Of a DNA stretch of 64,000 nt, positions 1-8,277 are shown in pieces. The position numbers were made by a program, and so were the translations under genes. How positions within the stretch are numbered: position 1 is the stretch's first letter; every line of letters starts with the position of its first letter. Source of the stretch: Streptococcus parasanguinis (lineage in GTDB: Bacteria; Bacillota; Bacilli; Lactobacillales; Streptococcaceae); contig NZ_JALDUR010000007.1 of the NCBI RefSeq assembly GCF_023109675.1, forward strand, positions 1 to 64,000. The letters are read 5' to 3'. The notes beneath the pieces were generated by a model. That model worked only from the letters and a program-made list of their open reading frames with translations, had not been told where the DNA came from and searched no databases.

Positions 1-77
1 ACATACAAAAAGAGAAGACCTATCAGGTCCTCTCTAGATGTTAGCTTTTCGTCACCCACTACAGTTGACAAAGAACC
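1..77. mobile_element. terminal end of an insertion sequence (ISL3-like), partial
   Basis: The first 77 bases look like the outer end of an insertion sequence whose body lies outside the window. A perfect-stem hairpin (11-20 with 26-35) is followed on the - strand by a short T run, so it could stop transcription entering the element from the right. The outermost bases, ACTACAGTTGACAAAGAACC, read from the other strand start GGTTCTTTGTCAACTG, which by memory resembles the inverted repeats of streptococcal ISL3-family elements such as IS1167/IS1193. No transposase is visible, so the family is an inference. Just past the end an AT-rich reading frame runs on into the next gene, which suggests insertion into that gene. 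Confidence 0.5.
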
Positions 78-218
78 TTATTAATAGAAAAAATAACCAA
101 TTATCTTCTTGGACCAACTGGTTTAGCAGGAATTCAGCCTATATTTAAACAAAAATTCCCATTAACTTACAAATATTTTCAGCAATACTCAGAAGATAGC
201 AACTTATCTAAGGAAAAC

Positions 219-1766
219 ATGTTTTATGTTCAAGATTTTCTTGCTTTTTATCTTAAAAGAGATTTATTTCTCTGTAATGATAATGAGATTGAATTGTTGG
301 TTGAAGAAGCAGTATATGCACTTGAAAAGCAAAAAGGCGAAGTTTTTATTGATTTTTTAAAGTGGTTAATGAATAAAATGAGATGTAACTATCACAAAAG
401 ATATGAATTTACACCTCGATACACATTAGAACAGGAGACTAACGCTTATGAGTTAGACGAATATTTAGAATTACTGTATTTTCTTTTTAATGACAATTAC
501 ATTAGAAAAGAAGATATGCTTTATAAAGCAGCAATCTCAAAAGACTACGCAGATACCTGGCTATTTCTAGCACTTCATTTTATATGTGCGCTACGTGGAA
601 CAGATTTAGAACAACTTGGACATCCACAACTTCCTAGAACACCGAAAGAAGTTCTAAAATCAGTTAGAAGTGGTAATTGGAGTAGCAGTGAGGCAAGAAG
701 AACTCTTTTAAGTATTACAACTCGTTTAACTTATTTAAATATTACTCCAAACAAAACAAAGCGAACTAAAAATATTAGTCAGATTAAATTTCAGGTCCCT
801 GAGAGTTGTCAGGTATTGATTGGAACGTTGTTGGCTATCTGTGAAGCTCATTATCAGTTGAATAAAGATAATAATGATGAACCTTTAATTCGACAAATAA
901 AAGAATATAAACGAATTAATCGATATATGGGGAAAGAAATTGGAGACTTATTTCTTGAAAGGAATTTTAGTTCTAGATCTGCAAATAAATCCTATCTTCA
1001 AACTGTTGCCATGTTAGCAGATGATGTTTTGCAAGAAAAATCTGAGTTAAATATTAAAGGCTATTTTTTAGCCGCATTAGCCCGTAGCCATAAAGGTTCA
1101 TTCGATGAATTTGCACAAACTACAACAACGTACCTAAAAGATGCCCAACTAAGCCAGCTTAAACCAGAAATGGTTGCGAGAGAACTATTTGAACGAGGTG
1201 TTTTATCTATGATTCCATCAATGATCCTGACGATTGTAACTAGAGGAAAGTATAAAGAATTAAGTCCTAGTCAACAGACTCAGATGATTAAACAGTTAGA
1301 TTTGACACCAAATGAGATTGAAAAAACATTGGCTTTAAGCATTCAGGCAGAAGTGAAATCGCAAAAGGCATTAAAGATTTTGGTAGAAGAAGAAGCAGAG
1401 CCTAATCAACTTCTTACTATTTGTCATCGTATAGGAAACGGTGAAGCCTTCTCAAAACAAGGTGAAAGCATGTGTCTTTTATCTGCGCTTGGAAAGATTT
1501 GTCCATATGACGATAGGCAACATTGCATCGGTTGTCATTATGAATTACAAACGAAATCTACTTTATTGTTATTAGTAGGAGAATTCAATCGTTTGAACAA
1601 ACAATACTCTAGAGTTCGAACTGATTTAGAAAAAGGTAAAATTCGGAGTATTTTAGAAGAACAAATAAAACCTTGTTTAACTGAAATGTTGCAAGCTTTA
1701 TGCGAGCAATATGGAGATGACGTGTTACATGATTACGAAGAAATAATAAAGGAGTTAATAAATTGA
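219..1766 (+). CDS. tyrosine-recombinase-like protein (TnpA/TnpB-type), 5' truncated
   Basis: The 515 residues from the first ATG contain pieces of a tyrosine recombinase core: ALRGTDLEQL with Arg126 as possible first catalytic arginine, RSHK (Arg289, His291) and TTTTYLK with Tyr305 as possible nucleophile. The His291-Tyr305 spacing is about 14, longer than the usual 9, so catalytic competence is uncertain. A C-terminal cysteine cluster (CPYDDRQHCIGC) suggests zinc binding. The frame stays open upstream back to the IS end near base 77 (about 47 more codons, protein-like, with no ATG, GTG or TTG), so the true N terminus was probably removed by IS insertion and ATG 219 is only the first remaining start. 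The stop overlaps the TTG start of the next gene (TTGA). Confidence 0.6.
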   Translation: MFYVQDFLAFYLKRDLFLCNDNEIELLVEEAVYALEKQKGEVFIDFLKWLMNKMRCNYHKRYEFTPRYTLEQETNAYELDEYLELLYFLFNDNYIRKEDMLYKAAISKDYADTWLFLALHFICALRGTDLEQLGHPQLPRTPKEVLKSVRSGNWSSSEARRTLLSITTRLTYLNITPNKTKRTKNISQIKFQVPESCQVLIGTLLAICEAHYQLNKDNNDEPLIRQIKEYKRINRYMGKEIGDLFLERNFSSRSANKSYLQTVAMLADDVLQEKSELNIKGYFLAALARSHKGSFDEFAQTTTTYLKDAQLSQLKPEMVARELFERGVLSMIPSMILTIVTRGKYKELSPSQQTQMIKQLDLTPNEIEKTLALSIQAEVKSQKALKILVEEEAEPNQLLTICHRIGNGEAFSKQGESMCLLSALGKICPYDDRQHCIGCHYELQTKSTLLLLVGEFNRLNKQYSRVRTDLEKGKIRSILEEQIKPCLTEMLQALCEQYGDDVLHDYEEIIKELIN

Positions 1767-3433
1767 ACAATCAAGCTAAACTTTTTAAAATTGAAAATTA
1801 TTTTGAAACTTTTGACCGTGATTGTGTTCTGCGAGCAAAAGAAGTTTTCGATGACTATTTTGATAAAGGAATTATTCTAAGTTACGATTTTGATCATAAG
1901 AAATGGGAAACTACAAATGAATATGCCAATATTAGCCTGTTTTTTAACATTTCTGAATTTCAATATAGGAGATTTTATCAATCAATTTTTCAGTTGCCTT
2001 ATAAGGAATTTATCGATTACTTAAAAAGTTTTATTGTTTTCTCAATGAAACAACATGTTTTAAAAACTTTACAGCTATTTCTAATGGATATTAAACAAAT
2101 TATTAAAAATACAACCAAAGATACGTTTTTAGATTTAGAAAATATTTCTGTAAAATTTCCTGGTTTATGTATTGACTTTTTCTCAAATCTTCCCTGTTCA
2201 GATGATAGTCAACTAAATCAACTATTGGAGCAATTAGATAATAAATTAACTATCAACCTTCAAAAAAAGCAGAGGTCAAAACAGCAAAGACAATTAGCGC
2301 AATTTCAATCCTATTTTACTTTTAATGACATTTTAAATGATTATTGGTCTCAAACATTATCTAAGAAAGAACGTCTATTTTATTATCCATTGTATCTCTG
2401 GTGGCAGATTACAGCAATTTTACCTTTAAGGCCAAGAGAATTTCTTTTAATACAAAGAAACTGTTTAACCGAGAAAGATGGAAAATATTTTCTTACATTA
2501 AGGAGAAATATAATCAAAGGAAGGGATCGACTTGTTGCACATAAAATTTCTGAAGATTATACTTTGAATACTTATGAAATTACTAATTCATTAGCTTCTG
2601 AAATAAAGACTTACCTCAAACTTACGGAAAATGATAATTCTACTAAATTAGATACATTATTTGTGACTGATCCTCATTATAACCGTTGGGGTCGTCGAAC
2701 AGGTGTTAATAACCGATTTTTAACTTACACTAATCTCAATACTATTTTGAGGTATTTTTTTAATGAGATTATTTCTCAAAAATACGGTTATCAAGTTAAT
2801 TATTTTAGTTTTCCAGCTAGATTAGATGAAAACGAGATTAATTTGATTCATATTGGGGATACGAGACACATTGCAATGATCAATTTAATTGCAGAAGGGG
2901 CTAGTCCTGTTACAGCTATGCTTTTAGCTGGTCATGAAGATGTGACAACTTCATCTCACTATTTTTCAAATTTAAGCCAATTTATTGAATGTCGTAGTTA
3001 TCAAATGTATCGTAAACTAACGAGTAAGAATACGAATTACACCATAAGTAAGAGACAGCCATTTTATACAGCACAAGGACAATACATCACTTTAGAAAAT
3101 AAAGGACGGTGTTACTCACCCCGCTTTGCGAAAGGTGATTATTCAGATTGTCTGAAAGTTATTAGTGAGCATGCAGAACTAGGTGCTTGTACGAGCTGCC
3201 CTTTTTACCGTAAAGCAGGTAAAGATTATTTTTCAATGGATAAAACATTTAAAAAGTCAGTTGATGAAAAAGCTATGGTTGTAGATGAAGCGATTAGAAA
3301 AGTTAGGCAAGGGAAAGGTCATATTGAAGATATTGGAGAAGCTTTGTTGAAATTAAAAACAGTTAGCAATACCTATCAAGATTACTTAAATGCTAAACAA
3401 CTATCTTTAGAGGAGAATAAGTCTAATGGCTAG
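1763..3433 (+). CDS. site-specific tyrosine recombinase (Tn554 TnpA/TnpB-like)
   Basis: This 556-residue protein has the catalytic landmarks of tyrosine recombinases in order: Arg223 in LPLRPREF, Arg368 in GDTRH, His391 in AGHEDVTTSSHYF and nucleophile Tyr400. The position normally held by His in HxxR is Gly365, a notable deviation. The about 200-residue N-terminal region would hold the core-binding domain. After the catalytic domain comes a cysteine-containing tail (CTSCPFYRKAG) that may bind zinc. TTG start at 1763 with GGAG eight bases upstream and a 4-bp overlap with the previous gene: translational coupling. Expected role: DNA strand exchange for movement of the element together with its neighbours. 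Function is inferred from motifs and layout. Confidence 0.75.
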   Translation: MNNQAKLFKIENYFETFDRDCVLRAKEVFDDYFDKGIILSYDFDHKKWETTNEYANISLFFNISEFQYRRFYQSIFQLPYKEFIDYLKSFIVFSMKQHVLKTLQLFLMDIKQIIKNTTKDTFLDLENISVKFPGLCIDFFSNLPCSDDSQLNQLLEQLDNKLTINLQKKQRSKQQRQLAQFQSYFTFNDILNDYWSQTLSKKERLFYYPLYLWWQITAILPLRPREFLLIQRNCLTEKDGKYFLTLRRNIIKGRDRLVAHKISEDYTLNTYEITNSLASEIKTYLKLTENDNSTKLDTLFVTDPHYNRWGRRTGVNNRFLTYTNLNTILRYFFNEIISQKYGYQVNYFSFPARLDENEINLIHIGDTRHIAMINLIAEGASPVTAMLLAGHEDVTTSSHYFSNLSQFIECRSYQMYRKLTSKNTNYTISKRQPFYTAQGQYITLENKGRCYSPRFAKGDYSDCLKVISEHAELGACTSCPFYRKAGKDYFSMDKTFKKSVDEKAMVVDEAIRKVRQGKGHIEDIGEALLKLKTVSNTYQDYLNAKQLSLEENKSNG

Positions 3434-4139
3434 AAAGAAATCAATTTCTGATGATGAATTGATTCATTTGTTTGAACAGTATTTAATTTCCCAGTGTTCC
3501 TGTGATTTAAGCTTGGTAAAAATCCCTCGGTTTGGTGACTATGTTAGGAATAATGGCTATCAAAATGTTGCGGATACAACCATTAGACGTAATAAAAGAT
3601 TCAGGGATTTTTTAAAAGAAAGTGAAATTAAATACCAAGATGAAAATTATGAAGCTGTAATTACTTATAAGACCATAGATCCTGACAATTTTATGGCAAA
3701 AAATCGTGCTCCAGGTGCTATGAAAAGAGCATTGGTGGAAATTAGCCAATACTACAAGAAAATAGCAAACATTGCGGCCAGCTATAAACAAGAAGCAGAT
3801 AAGTTACGTAGTTTAAATTCTGAACTACAGTCAACTAATGAAGATTTAAAACAGAAGCTACAAAGAGAAAATGAGTTAAGTGATGAGAATCAAAAACTAT
3901 TACAAATAATCAAAACAAGTGTCTATCCAGAAATTGCGAATGAGCTTTTAAAAGAAGAAGGATTGTTAAAATATTCTCAAAAGGTTATCAGTGAGGATTT
4001 CCTAGCAGACAATATCATCACCGCTGATTCAGAAATAGATTTTCATTCTGGTGGTCTTATTGAACAAGAAAATCCTCAAAAATTAACTAAAGTGGTTTCT
4101 ATTAAAAACTTACTAGACAGCAAAACTAATTATAAATGA
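3426..4139 (+). CDS. TnpC-like coiled-coil accessory protein
   Basis: A 237-residue hydrophilic protein starting 8 bp inside the end of the recombinase gene, with AGGAGAA upstream. Residues about 8-70 look like a small helical DNA-binding domain: VRNNGYQNVADTTIRRNK resembles the winged-helix/TnpC start in Tn554-type modules. Residues about 112-160 form a heptad-rich coiled coil (KLRSLNSELQ, DLKQKLQREN). The C-terminal third is acidic and featureless. In Tn554 the small third protein TnpC stimulates and orients transposition; by position and fold this is the likely counterpart, but it is about twice as long as TnpC. No enzymatic motif is seen. Confidence 0.5.
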   Translation: MARKKSISDDELIHLFEQYLISQCSCDLSLVKIPRFGDYVRNNGYQNVADTTIRRNKRFRDFLKESEIKYQDENYEAVITYKTIDPDNFMAKNRAPGAMKRALVEISQYYKKIANIAASYKQEADKLRSLNSELQSTNEDLKQKLQRENELSDENQKLLQIIKTSVYPEIANELLKEEGLLKYSQKVISEDFLADNIITADSEIDFHSGGLIEQENPQKLTKVVSIKNLLDSKTNYK

Positions 4140-4147
4140 GGAAAGAA

Positions 4148-5995
4148 ATGAACAAGAAAGTTAAAGATAATCCAGCTATTTACATGTACTGGGATCAAAA
4201 ACGAAATGTTCTTGACCCCAAAAAATTATCGTCAAATAGTTTAAAATATGCCTATTGGTCTTGCCCTTATTGTCAACACCATTGGGAAGCGAAAATCATT
4301 GATGTGCAGCTTGACAGTTATGAATATCTTAGGTGTTGCCCCCATTGTGGATTAGGTGAACGTTCCATTGATGAAAATGAGAGCGTCCTTCAGGTTTATC
4401 CCGATTTCAGAAATTATATAAACTACAGCATTGAGCAAGATGAAGAATTAGATGAGAAACTTCTTACCTTGCCGTTCAATAGTAAAAGAAAATTCAATTT
4501 TAAATGTCCGACGTGTCAATTAAGTTGGAAAGATTCTGCGACAAATAAGAGGTTATTTCAACTAACAAGTGGGGATTTATTTCATTTTGGCTGCAATGAA
4601 ACTTCCTATCATTGCGATTACAAATCAATTTATCCAAATTTAGCTAAAATCTATAGCGAACATTTAAACAAATTTAAATTTAACGAACTGAAGCTGAGTT
4701 ACAATATAACAGTACCTATCCATTGGGAATGTGATAAGTGTCATTGCAAATTTGAATTATCTATTGATAGATTATTGAACCGAATTAAAAGAAGTGGTCA
4801 TTACTGTTTGGAGTGTCATTCTTCATTTGAAGAGTTATTGGATAAAGATTTTGATGTTTCTCCTCTATCTTTTTTAAATTCTTCCATGCTCAAGGAGTGG
4901 TCTAAAAGGAACAATATTACACCTAATCAAGTTGATGTATTATCTAATGTTCATGTGTTATGGGAATGTACGAATTGTCACGGAGAGTATTCATGCTCAC
5001 TATTTGAAAAAACAGATAGGTCTTGTCCATTTTGTTCAAATAGAGAAAAACTTCAGGATTTTAATACACTAAATGAAACACATCCCTATTTGAGGGAATT
5101 TTGGGACCTCAGTAATGAAAGGGATTTTTCCGAATATTGGTTTAAGTCAAATAATGTAGTTAGTTGGGTTTGTCCTTGTTGTAAAATCAACTTTCAATGT
5201 AGCCCAGCCGAAATGATCAGTCGAACCGATTTAGAAAATCAAAACTTTCAAACATGTCCCAATCAATGTGACTGGAGGACTGAGGTATTTAAAAATAATA
5301 TTTTCCTTAAAGAACCAAAACTCATCAAAGAATGGAGCGATAAAAATAAAATTCCTATTCATTTATCTCAGACAACAATAGAAACGAAAAAATATTGGTG
5401 GGATTGTTCAAAGTGTCATGGGACATATTTATGTTCTATCCCAATTCGAAGAGAAGTTTCTCAGTGTTGTCCTTTCTGTAACAACGATAAGCCTCTGAAT
5501 GGGTATAATACATTTGATTATTTGTACCCTGAACTAGCAAAATTGTGGGCACCAAATAATAAAGTCTCAATAGATAGTTTTGTTCCATTATTAACTGAAA
5601 AAAGGTTTTATTTATGGCGCTGCAAAGAATGTAACTTCGAATTTCATGAGCGCTTCAGCATTATATTAAATAAGTATTTAAATTCCGAGACAAAAGATCT
5701 TAAAGAAATGTGTCCATTTTGTGCAGAATTAAAAGAAAGACAAGATAATATCTCATTTGAAGATTTGATGAACGAGTGGGACTATCTTAACAATCTTATT
5801 CTAGGGGATCCAGAAAGAATCCCAAATAATACGCAATTAAGATTTTGGTGGATTTGTAAGAATAATCCAGAGCATCGTTATAGAATGGCTATTGTAGATA
5901 AGATTGCAAATGTAAAACGATCTATCGAGCCATGCATATTTTGTAAAGGGCGTAGACGAAAAAGAGAACATTTTGTTCCTTATAGGAAAATTTAA
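4148..5995 (+). CDS. tandem zinc-ribbon protein (treble-clef, PF14311/DUF4379 type)
   Basis: A 615-residue protein built almost wholly of repeated modules of the form hydrophobic linker, W-x-C-x-x-C, 15-25 residues, C-P-x-C. About eight copies can be counted: CPYC/CPHC, CPTC, CDKC/CLEC, CTNC/CPFC, CPCC/CPNQC, CSKC/CPFC, CKEC/CPFC and a last CKNN/CIFC. Linkers such as LKEWS, LIKEWSDKN and LAKLWAPNN match the probable zinc-ribbon family PF14311, usually found on nuclease-like proteins. No nuclease motif or other catalytic domain is visible here. The start at 4148 follows AGGAAAG; an ATG at 4136 overlaps the upstream stop but lacks a good ribosome-binding site. Plausible roles are nucleic-acid binding, target choice or element cargo; none is proven. 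Confidence 0.65.
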   Translation: MNKKVKDNPAIYMYWDQKRNVLDPKKLSSNSLKYAYWSCPYCQHHWEAKIIDVQLDSYEYLRCCPHCGLGERSIDENESVLQVYPDFRNYINYSIEQDEELDEKLLTLPFNSKRKFNFKCPTCQLSWKDSATNKRLFQLTSGDLFHFGCNETSYHCDYKSIYPNLAKIYSEHLNKFKFNELKLSYNITVPIHWECDKCHCKFELSIDRLLNRIKRSGHYCLECHSSFEELLDKDFDVSPLSFLNSSMLKEWSKRNNITPNQVDVLSNVHVLWECTNCHGEYSCSLFEKTDRSCPFCSNREKLQDFNTLNETHPYLREFWDLSNERDFSEYWFKSNNVVSWVCPCCKINFQCSPAEMISRTDLENQNFQTCPNQCDWRTEVFKNNIFLKEPKLIKEWSDKNKIPIHLSQTTIETKKYWWDCSKCHGTYLCSIPIRREVSQCCPFCNNDKPLNGYNTFDYLYPELAKLWAPNNKVSIDSFVPLLTEKRFYLWRCKECNFEFHERFSIILNKYLNSETKDLKEMCPFCAELKERQDNISFEDLMNEWDYLNNLILGDPERIPNNTQLRFWWICKNNPEHRYRMAIVDKIANVKRSIEPCIFCKGRRRKREHFVPYRKI

Positions 5996-5997
5996 AA

Positions 5998-6026
5998 AAC
6001 AGGTTCAAATTTGAACTTGTTTTTTA
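5998..6026 (+). terminator. Rho-independent terminator after the zinc-ribbon gene
   Basis: A near-perfect inverted repeat (AACAGGTTCAAA / TTTGAACTTGTT) begins just after the stop codon and is followed by six T. It ends the four-gene + strand transcript of the mobile segment. Confidence 0.8.
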
Positions 6027-6027
6027 T

Positions 6028-6190
6028 CATAGATTTTTATAAAGTACATTATTTTAAAAGATTGTATTTTTAGTTTTCAAGTAGATAGTGTACAGAATTT
6101 TAGTATGCGAAAGATTTAGTTTTCACGGGAATAAAGTACATTTTTTGCTCAAAAATTTTTTTCGGTTAACTGAAATAGCCCCTATAACAT
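6028..6190. other. non-coding end of the mobile segment with paired short repeats
   Basis: About 160 AT-rich bases without a gene separate the terminator from the dif site. AAAGTACATT occurs at 6041-6050 and again at 6133-6142; TAGTTTTCA occurs at 6071-6079 and 6117-6125; GTGTACA lies between them near 6089. This nested layout could be recombinase binding sites at the element's right end. The boundary with native chromosome is not visible. Confidence 0.4.
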
Positions 6191-6221
6191 CTTTCCGAAA
6201 AACTATAATTTTCTTGAAAAA
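6191..6221 (+). other. dif: difSL chromosome-dimer-resolution site
   Basis: The roughly 31-bp stretch with arms ATCTTTCCGAAAAACT and TATAATTTTCTTGAAA fits the remembered form of the streptococcal/lactococcal difSL site and lies just upstream of xerS, as is usual. XerS is known to act alone on such an asymmetric site to resolve chromosome dimers at the terminus. The reversal of gene orientation just right of here supports a terminus location. Exact edges are approximate. Confidence 0.8.
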
Positions 6222-6270
6222 TATATCTGGCTATGCTATACTACTAGTATAGCAAGATTTGGAGAAAAAC

Positions 6271-7341
6271 ATGAAACGCGAGATCTTATTAGAACGGATT
6301 GATAAACTCAAACAAGTCATGCCTTGGTACGTCTTAGAATATTACCAATCAAAACTGGCCGTTCCATACAGTTTTACAACCTTATACGAATACTTAAAGG
6401 AATACGATCGATTTTTCACCTGGGTCTTGGAATCTGGTATATCGGATGCTGACACTATGGCCAATATTCCCTTAGACGTTCTGGAGCACATGACCAAGAA
6501 AGACATGGAATCATTTATCCTTTACTTACGTGAACGTCCTCTGCTCAATGCCAATACGACGAAAAACGGGGTTTCTCAAACAACCATTAACCGTACCCTT
6601 TCGGCACTTTCTAGTCTATATAAATATTTGACTGAGGAAGTTGAAAATGAGCAAGGGGAACCTTATTTCTACCGCAATGTCATGAAGAAGGTTGCGACCA
6701 AGAAAAAGAAAGAAACCTTGGCGGCCCGAGCTGAAAATATCAAGCAAAAACTCTTTTTAGGTGACGAGACAGAAGGTTTCCTTAACTATATCGACCAGGA
6801 ATACCCTCAAACACTCTCCAATCGCGCCTTATCTTCATTCAATAAGAATAAAGAGCGAGATTTAGCCATTATCGCACTCCTTCTTGCCTCTGGTGTCCGT
6901 TTATCTGAGGCCGTCAACCTCGATCTTCGAGACCTCAATCTTAAGATGATGGTGATTGACGTTACTCGAAAAGGTGGAAAACGAGACTCAGTCAATGTTG
7001 CTGCCTTTGCTAAGCCTTATTTAGAGCAATATCTTGCTATTCGAGACAAACGTTATAAGACAGAAAAGACTGATACAGCCCTCTTCTTAACCTTGTATCG
7101 AGGTGTTCCAAACCGGATTGATGCTTCTAGTGTTGAAAAGATGGTGGCCAAGTATTCTGAAGACTTCAAAGTCCGCGTAACCCCCCACAAACTGCGCCAT
7201 ACTCTTGCAACCCGTCTCTATGATGCAACCAAATCTCAAGTTTTGGTCAGCCACCAACTGGGACATGCTAGTACACAAGTTACCGACTTGTATACGCATA
7301 TCGTTAATGATGAACAGAAAAATGCCTTGGATAGTTTATAA
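6271..7341 (+). CDS. xerS: tyrosine recombinase XerS
   Basis: A 356-residue recombinase that resolves chromosome dimers at dif with the divisome translocase FtsK. N-terminal SAM-like core-binding domain (about 1-155), then the catalytic domain with Arg210 (GVRLSEA), His306-x-x-Arg309 (HKLRH), His332 (GHAST) and nucleophile Tyr341. ATG 6271 is preceded by GGAG; an in-frame TTG four codons upstream has no better site. The length equals other streptococcal XerS proteins. It lies 50 bp from its target site. It is the last + strand gene of the window and faces a shared bidirectional terminator. Its codon use looks more like the host than the AT-rich genes on its left. Confidence 0.95.
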   Translation: MKREILLERIDKLKQVMPWYVLEYYQSKLAVPYSFTTLYEYLKEYDRFFTWVLESGISDADTMANIPLDVLEHMTKKDMESFILYLRERPLLNANTTKNGVSQTTINRTLSALSSLYKYLTEEVENEQGEPYFYRNVMKKVATKKKKETLAARAENIKQKLFLGDETEGFLNYIDQEYPQTLSNRALSSFNKNKERDLAIIALLLASGVRLSEAVNLDLRDLNLKMMVIDVTRKGGKRDSVNVAAFAKPYLEQYLAIRDKRYKTEKTDTALFLTLYRGVPNRIDASSVEKMVAKYSEDFKVRVTPHKLRHTLATRLYDATKSQVLVSHQLGHASTQVTDLYTHIVNDEQKNALDSL

Positions 7342-7380
7342 GACACATAATATAAATTATGTAATATTTTAGTGTTAGAA

Positions 7381-7419
7381 AAAGAGCGTAAGATTTTTTA
7401 TGGTATCTTACGCTCTTTT
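7381..7419. terminator. bidirectional terminator between xerS and convergent gene
   Basis: A long perfect stem (AAAGAGCGTAAGAT paired with ATCTTACGCTCTTT) around a 10-base loop, flanked by A-rich and T-rich runs. It lies between two convergent genes and can stop transcription from both sides. Confidence 0.85.
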
Positions 7420-7426
7420 ATTCTTT

Positions 7427-8068
7427 CTATAAAAATTCGATCCAATAATTACGGTGTGGCTCAATAATGACTGGTTTTCCCCAGAATGATTTTAGATAGG
7501 CCAAGTTTGCAGGAGTGACCGGTCTTTTTTCACCATTGAACTTCTCTGCACTCTCTTCTGTTAGAAAGCATTTAACTGCTTCATATGGTGTGCCATCGCT
7601 CGCTATTCGATCAATTCCTAAATACGCAATTTCATCACCGGCTTTTGGAAAATCTGTAAATAGTTTACCAATAAAATAAACCGTCTTATCTTTCATTAAT
7701 TCATAAGCCTTACTATTTTCCAGTCTGTTATTCGCTGCAGCGTACATAATACAAAAACTGTCCACAATATCTTTCAAAGGCATTAATTCTTCTTTGCTGA
7801 CTATAATTTCGTCGGGAGCAAGTCCACCAATGATTAAATTTTGATAATGAGGTTGCTGGATGACATTATCTAAAGCCATTCCTAATGGTAGCTTGACAGC
7901 TTGATAGCCTAATGGTTCTAGCTCTTGCTTTTTCTGGTCAAGGTGTTCTTGTGTAATACTGATATTCAAATCATATGGACTTGAAGGTTGTTGCTTTCTA
8001 AAAAAAGCCACTACTATACGATCTAACTGTTCAAATAGACCAAGTTTTTCAACTGGAATTTTCATCAT
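7427..8068 (-). CDS. SseB-domain-like hypothetical protein
   Basis: A 213-residue soluble protein with no signal peptide or membrane segment. The C-terminal half (from about residue 125: KTVYFIGKLF, then YEAVKCFLTEESAEKF and a closing NYWIEF) resembles the SseB/enhanced-serine-sensitivity type N-terminal domain found in many Gram-positive proteins of unknown role. The N-terminal half is unfamiliar. Start could be either of two adjacent ATG codons; AAGGGG lies about 10 bases upstream. It is a single-gene unit with its own promoter (TTGATA, 17 bp, TAGAAT). Function unknown. Confidence 0.5.
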   Translation of the reverse strand: MMKIPVEKLGLFEQLDRIVVAFFRKQQPSSPYDLNISITQEHLDQKKQELEPLGYQAVKLPLGMALDNVIQQPHYQNLIIGGLAPDEIIVSKEELMPLKDIVDSFCIMYAAANNRLENSKAYELMKDKTVYFIGKLFTDFPKAGDEIAYLGIDRIASDGTPYEAVKCFLTEESAEKFNGEKRPVTPANLAYLKSFWGKPVIIEPHRNYWIEFL

Positions 8069-8104
8069 CGAATATGATCCCCTTTTTGTTCAGATTTCCT
8101 CTAT

Positions 8105-8133
8105 ATTCTACTCTCATTATTTTTGAATATCAA
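8105..8133 (-). promoter_or_regulatory. promoter of the SseB-like gene
   Basis: Reading leftward: TTGATA (8128-8133), 17-bp spacer, TAGAAT (8105-8110). It gives a 5' untranslated leader of about 30 bases before the start at 8068. The rest of 8134-8277 shows nothing recognisable. Confidence 0.6.
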
Positions 8134-8277
8134 GAAAAGAAGCCGTGTCATGAACTAACTTTTGATGATAAATCTTAAAAATTTTTGTTTGACATGTTTC
8201 TCTTCATCAGCTCTTACCTCATGAATAGCTAACTATAAAAGATAATACAGAAGATCCTACCATTCTTCAGCCATGGA

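Larger units (their letters stand above)
78..6190 (+). mobile_element. putative Tn554-like integrative element remnant beside dif
   Basis: Four + strand genes overlap or nearly touch each other and are visibly more AT-rich than the housekeeping genes to the right. The first two have tyrosine-recombinase-like cores with cysteine-rich C-terminal tails. The third is a small coiled-coil protein and the fourth a zinc-ribbon array. The trio of two long recombinases plus a TnpC-like helper is the known layout of Tn554-type transposition modules. The right boundary is not proven; it is placed just before the dif site because the next gene is the conserved xerS. The left boundary is lost because an IS cuts the first gene. 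No resistance or conjugation gene is visible inside the window. Confidence 0.55.

Noticed and set aside
6100-6135. A second dif-like site left of the main one (GAAAGATTTAGTTTTCA)
   Set aside because: Only short AT-rich similarity to one arm; no full two-arm match on either strand.
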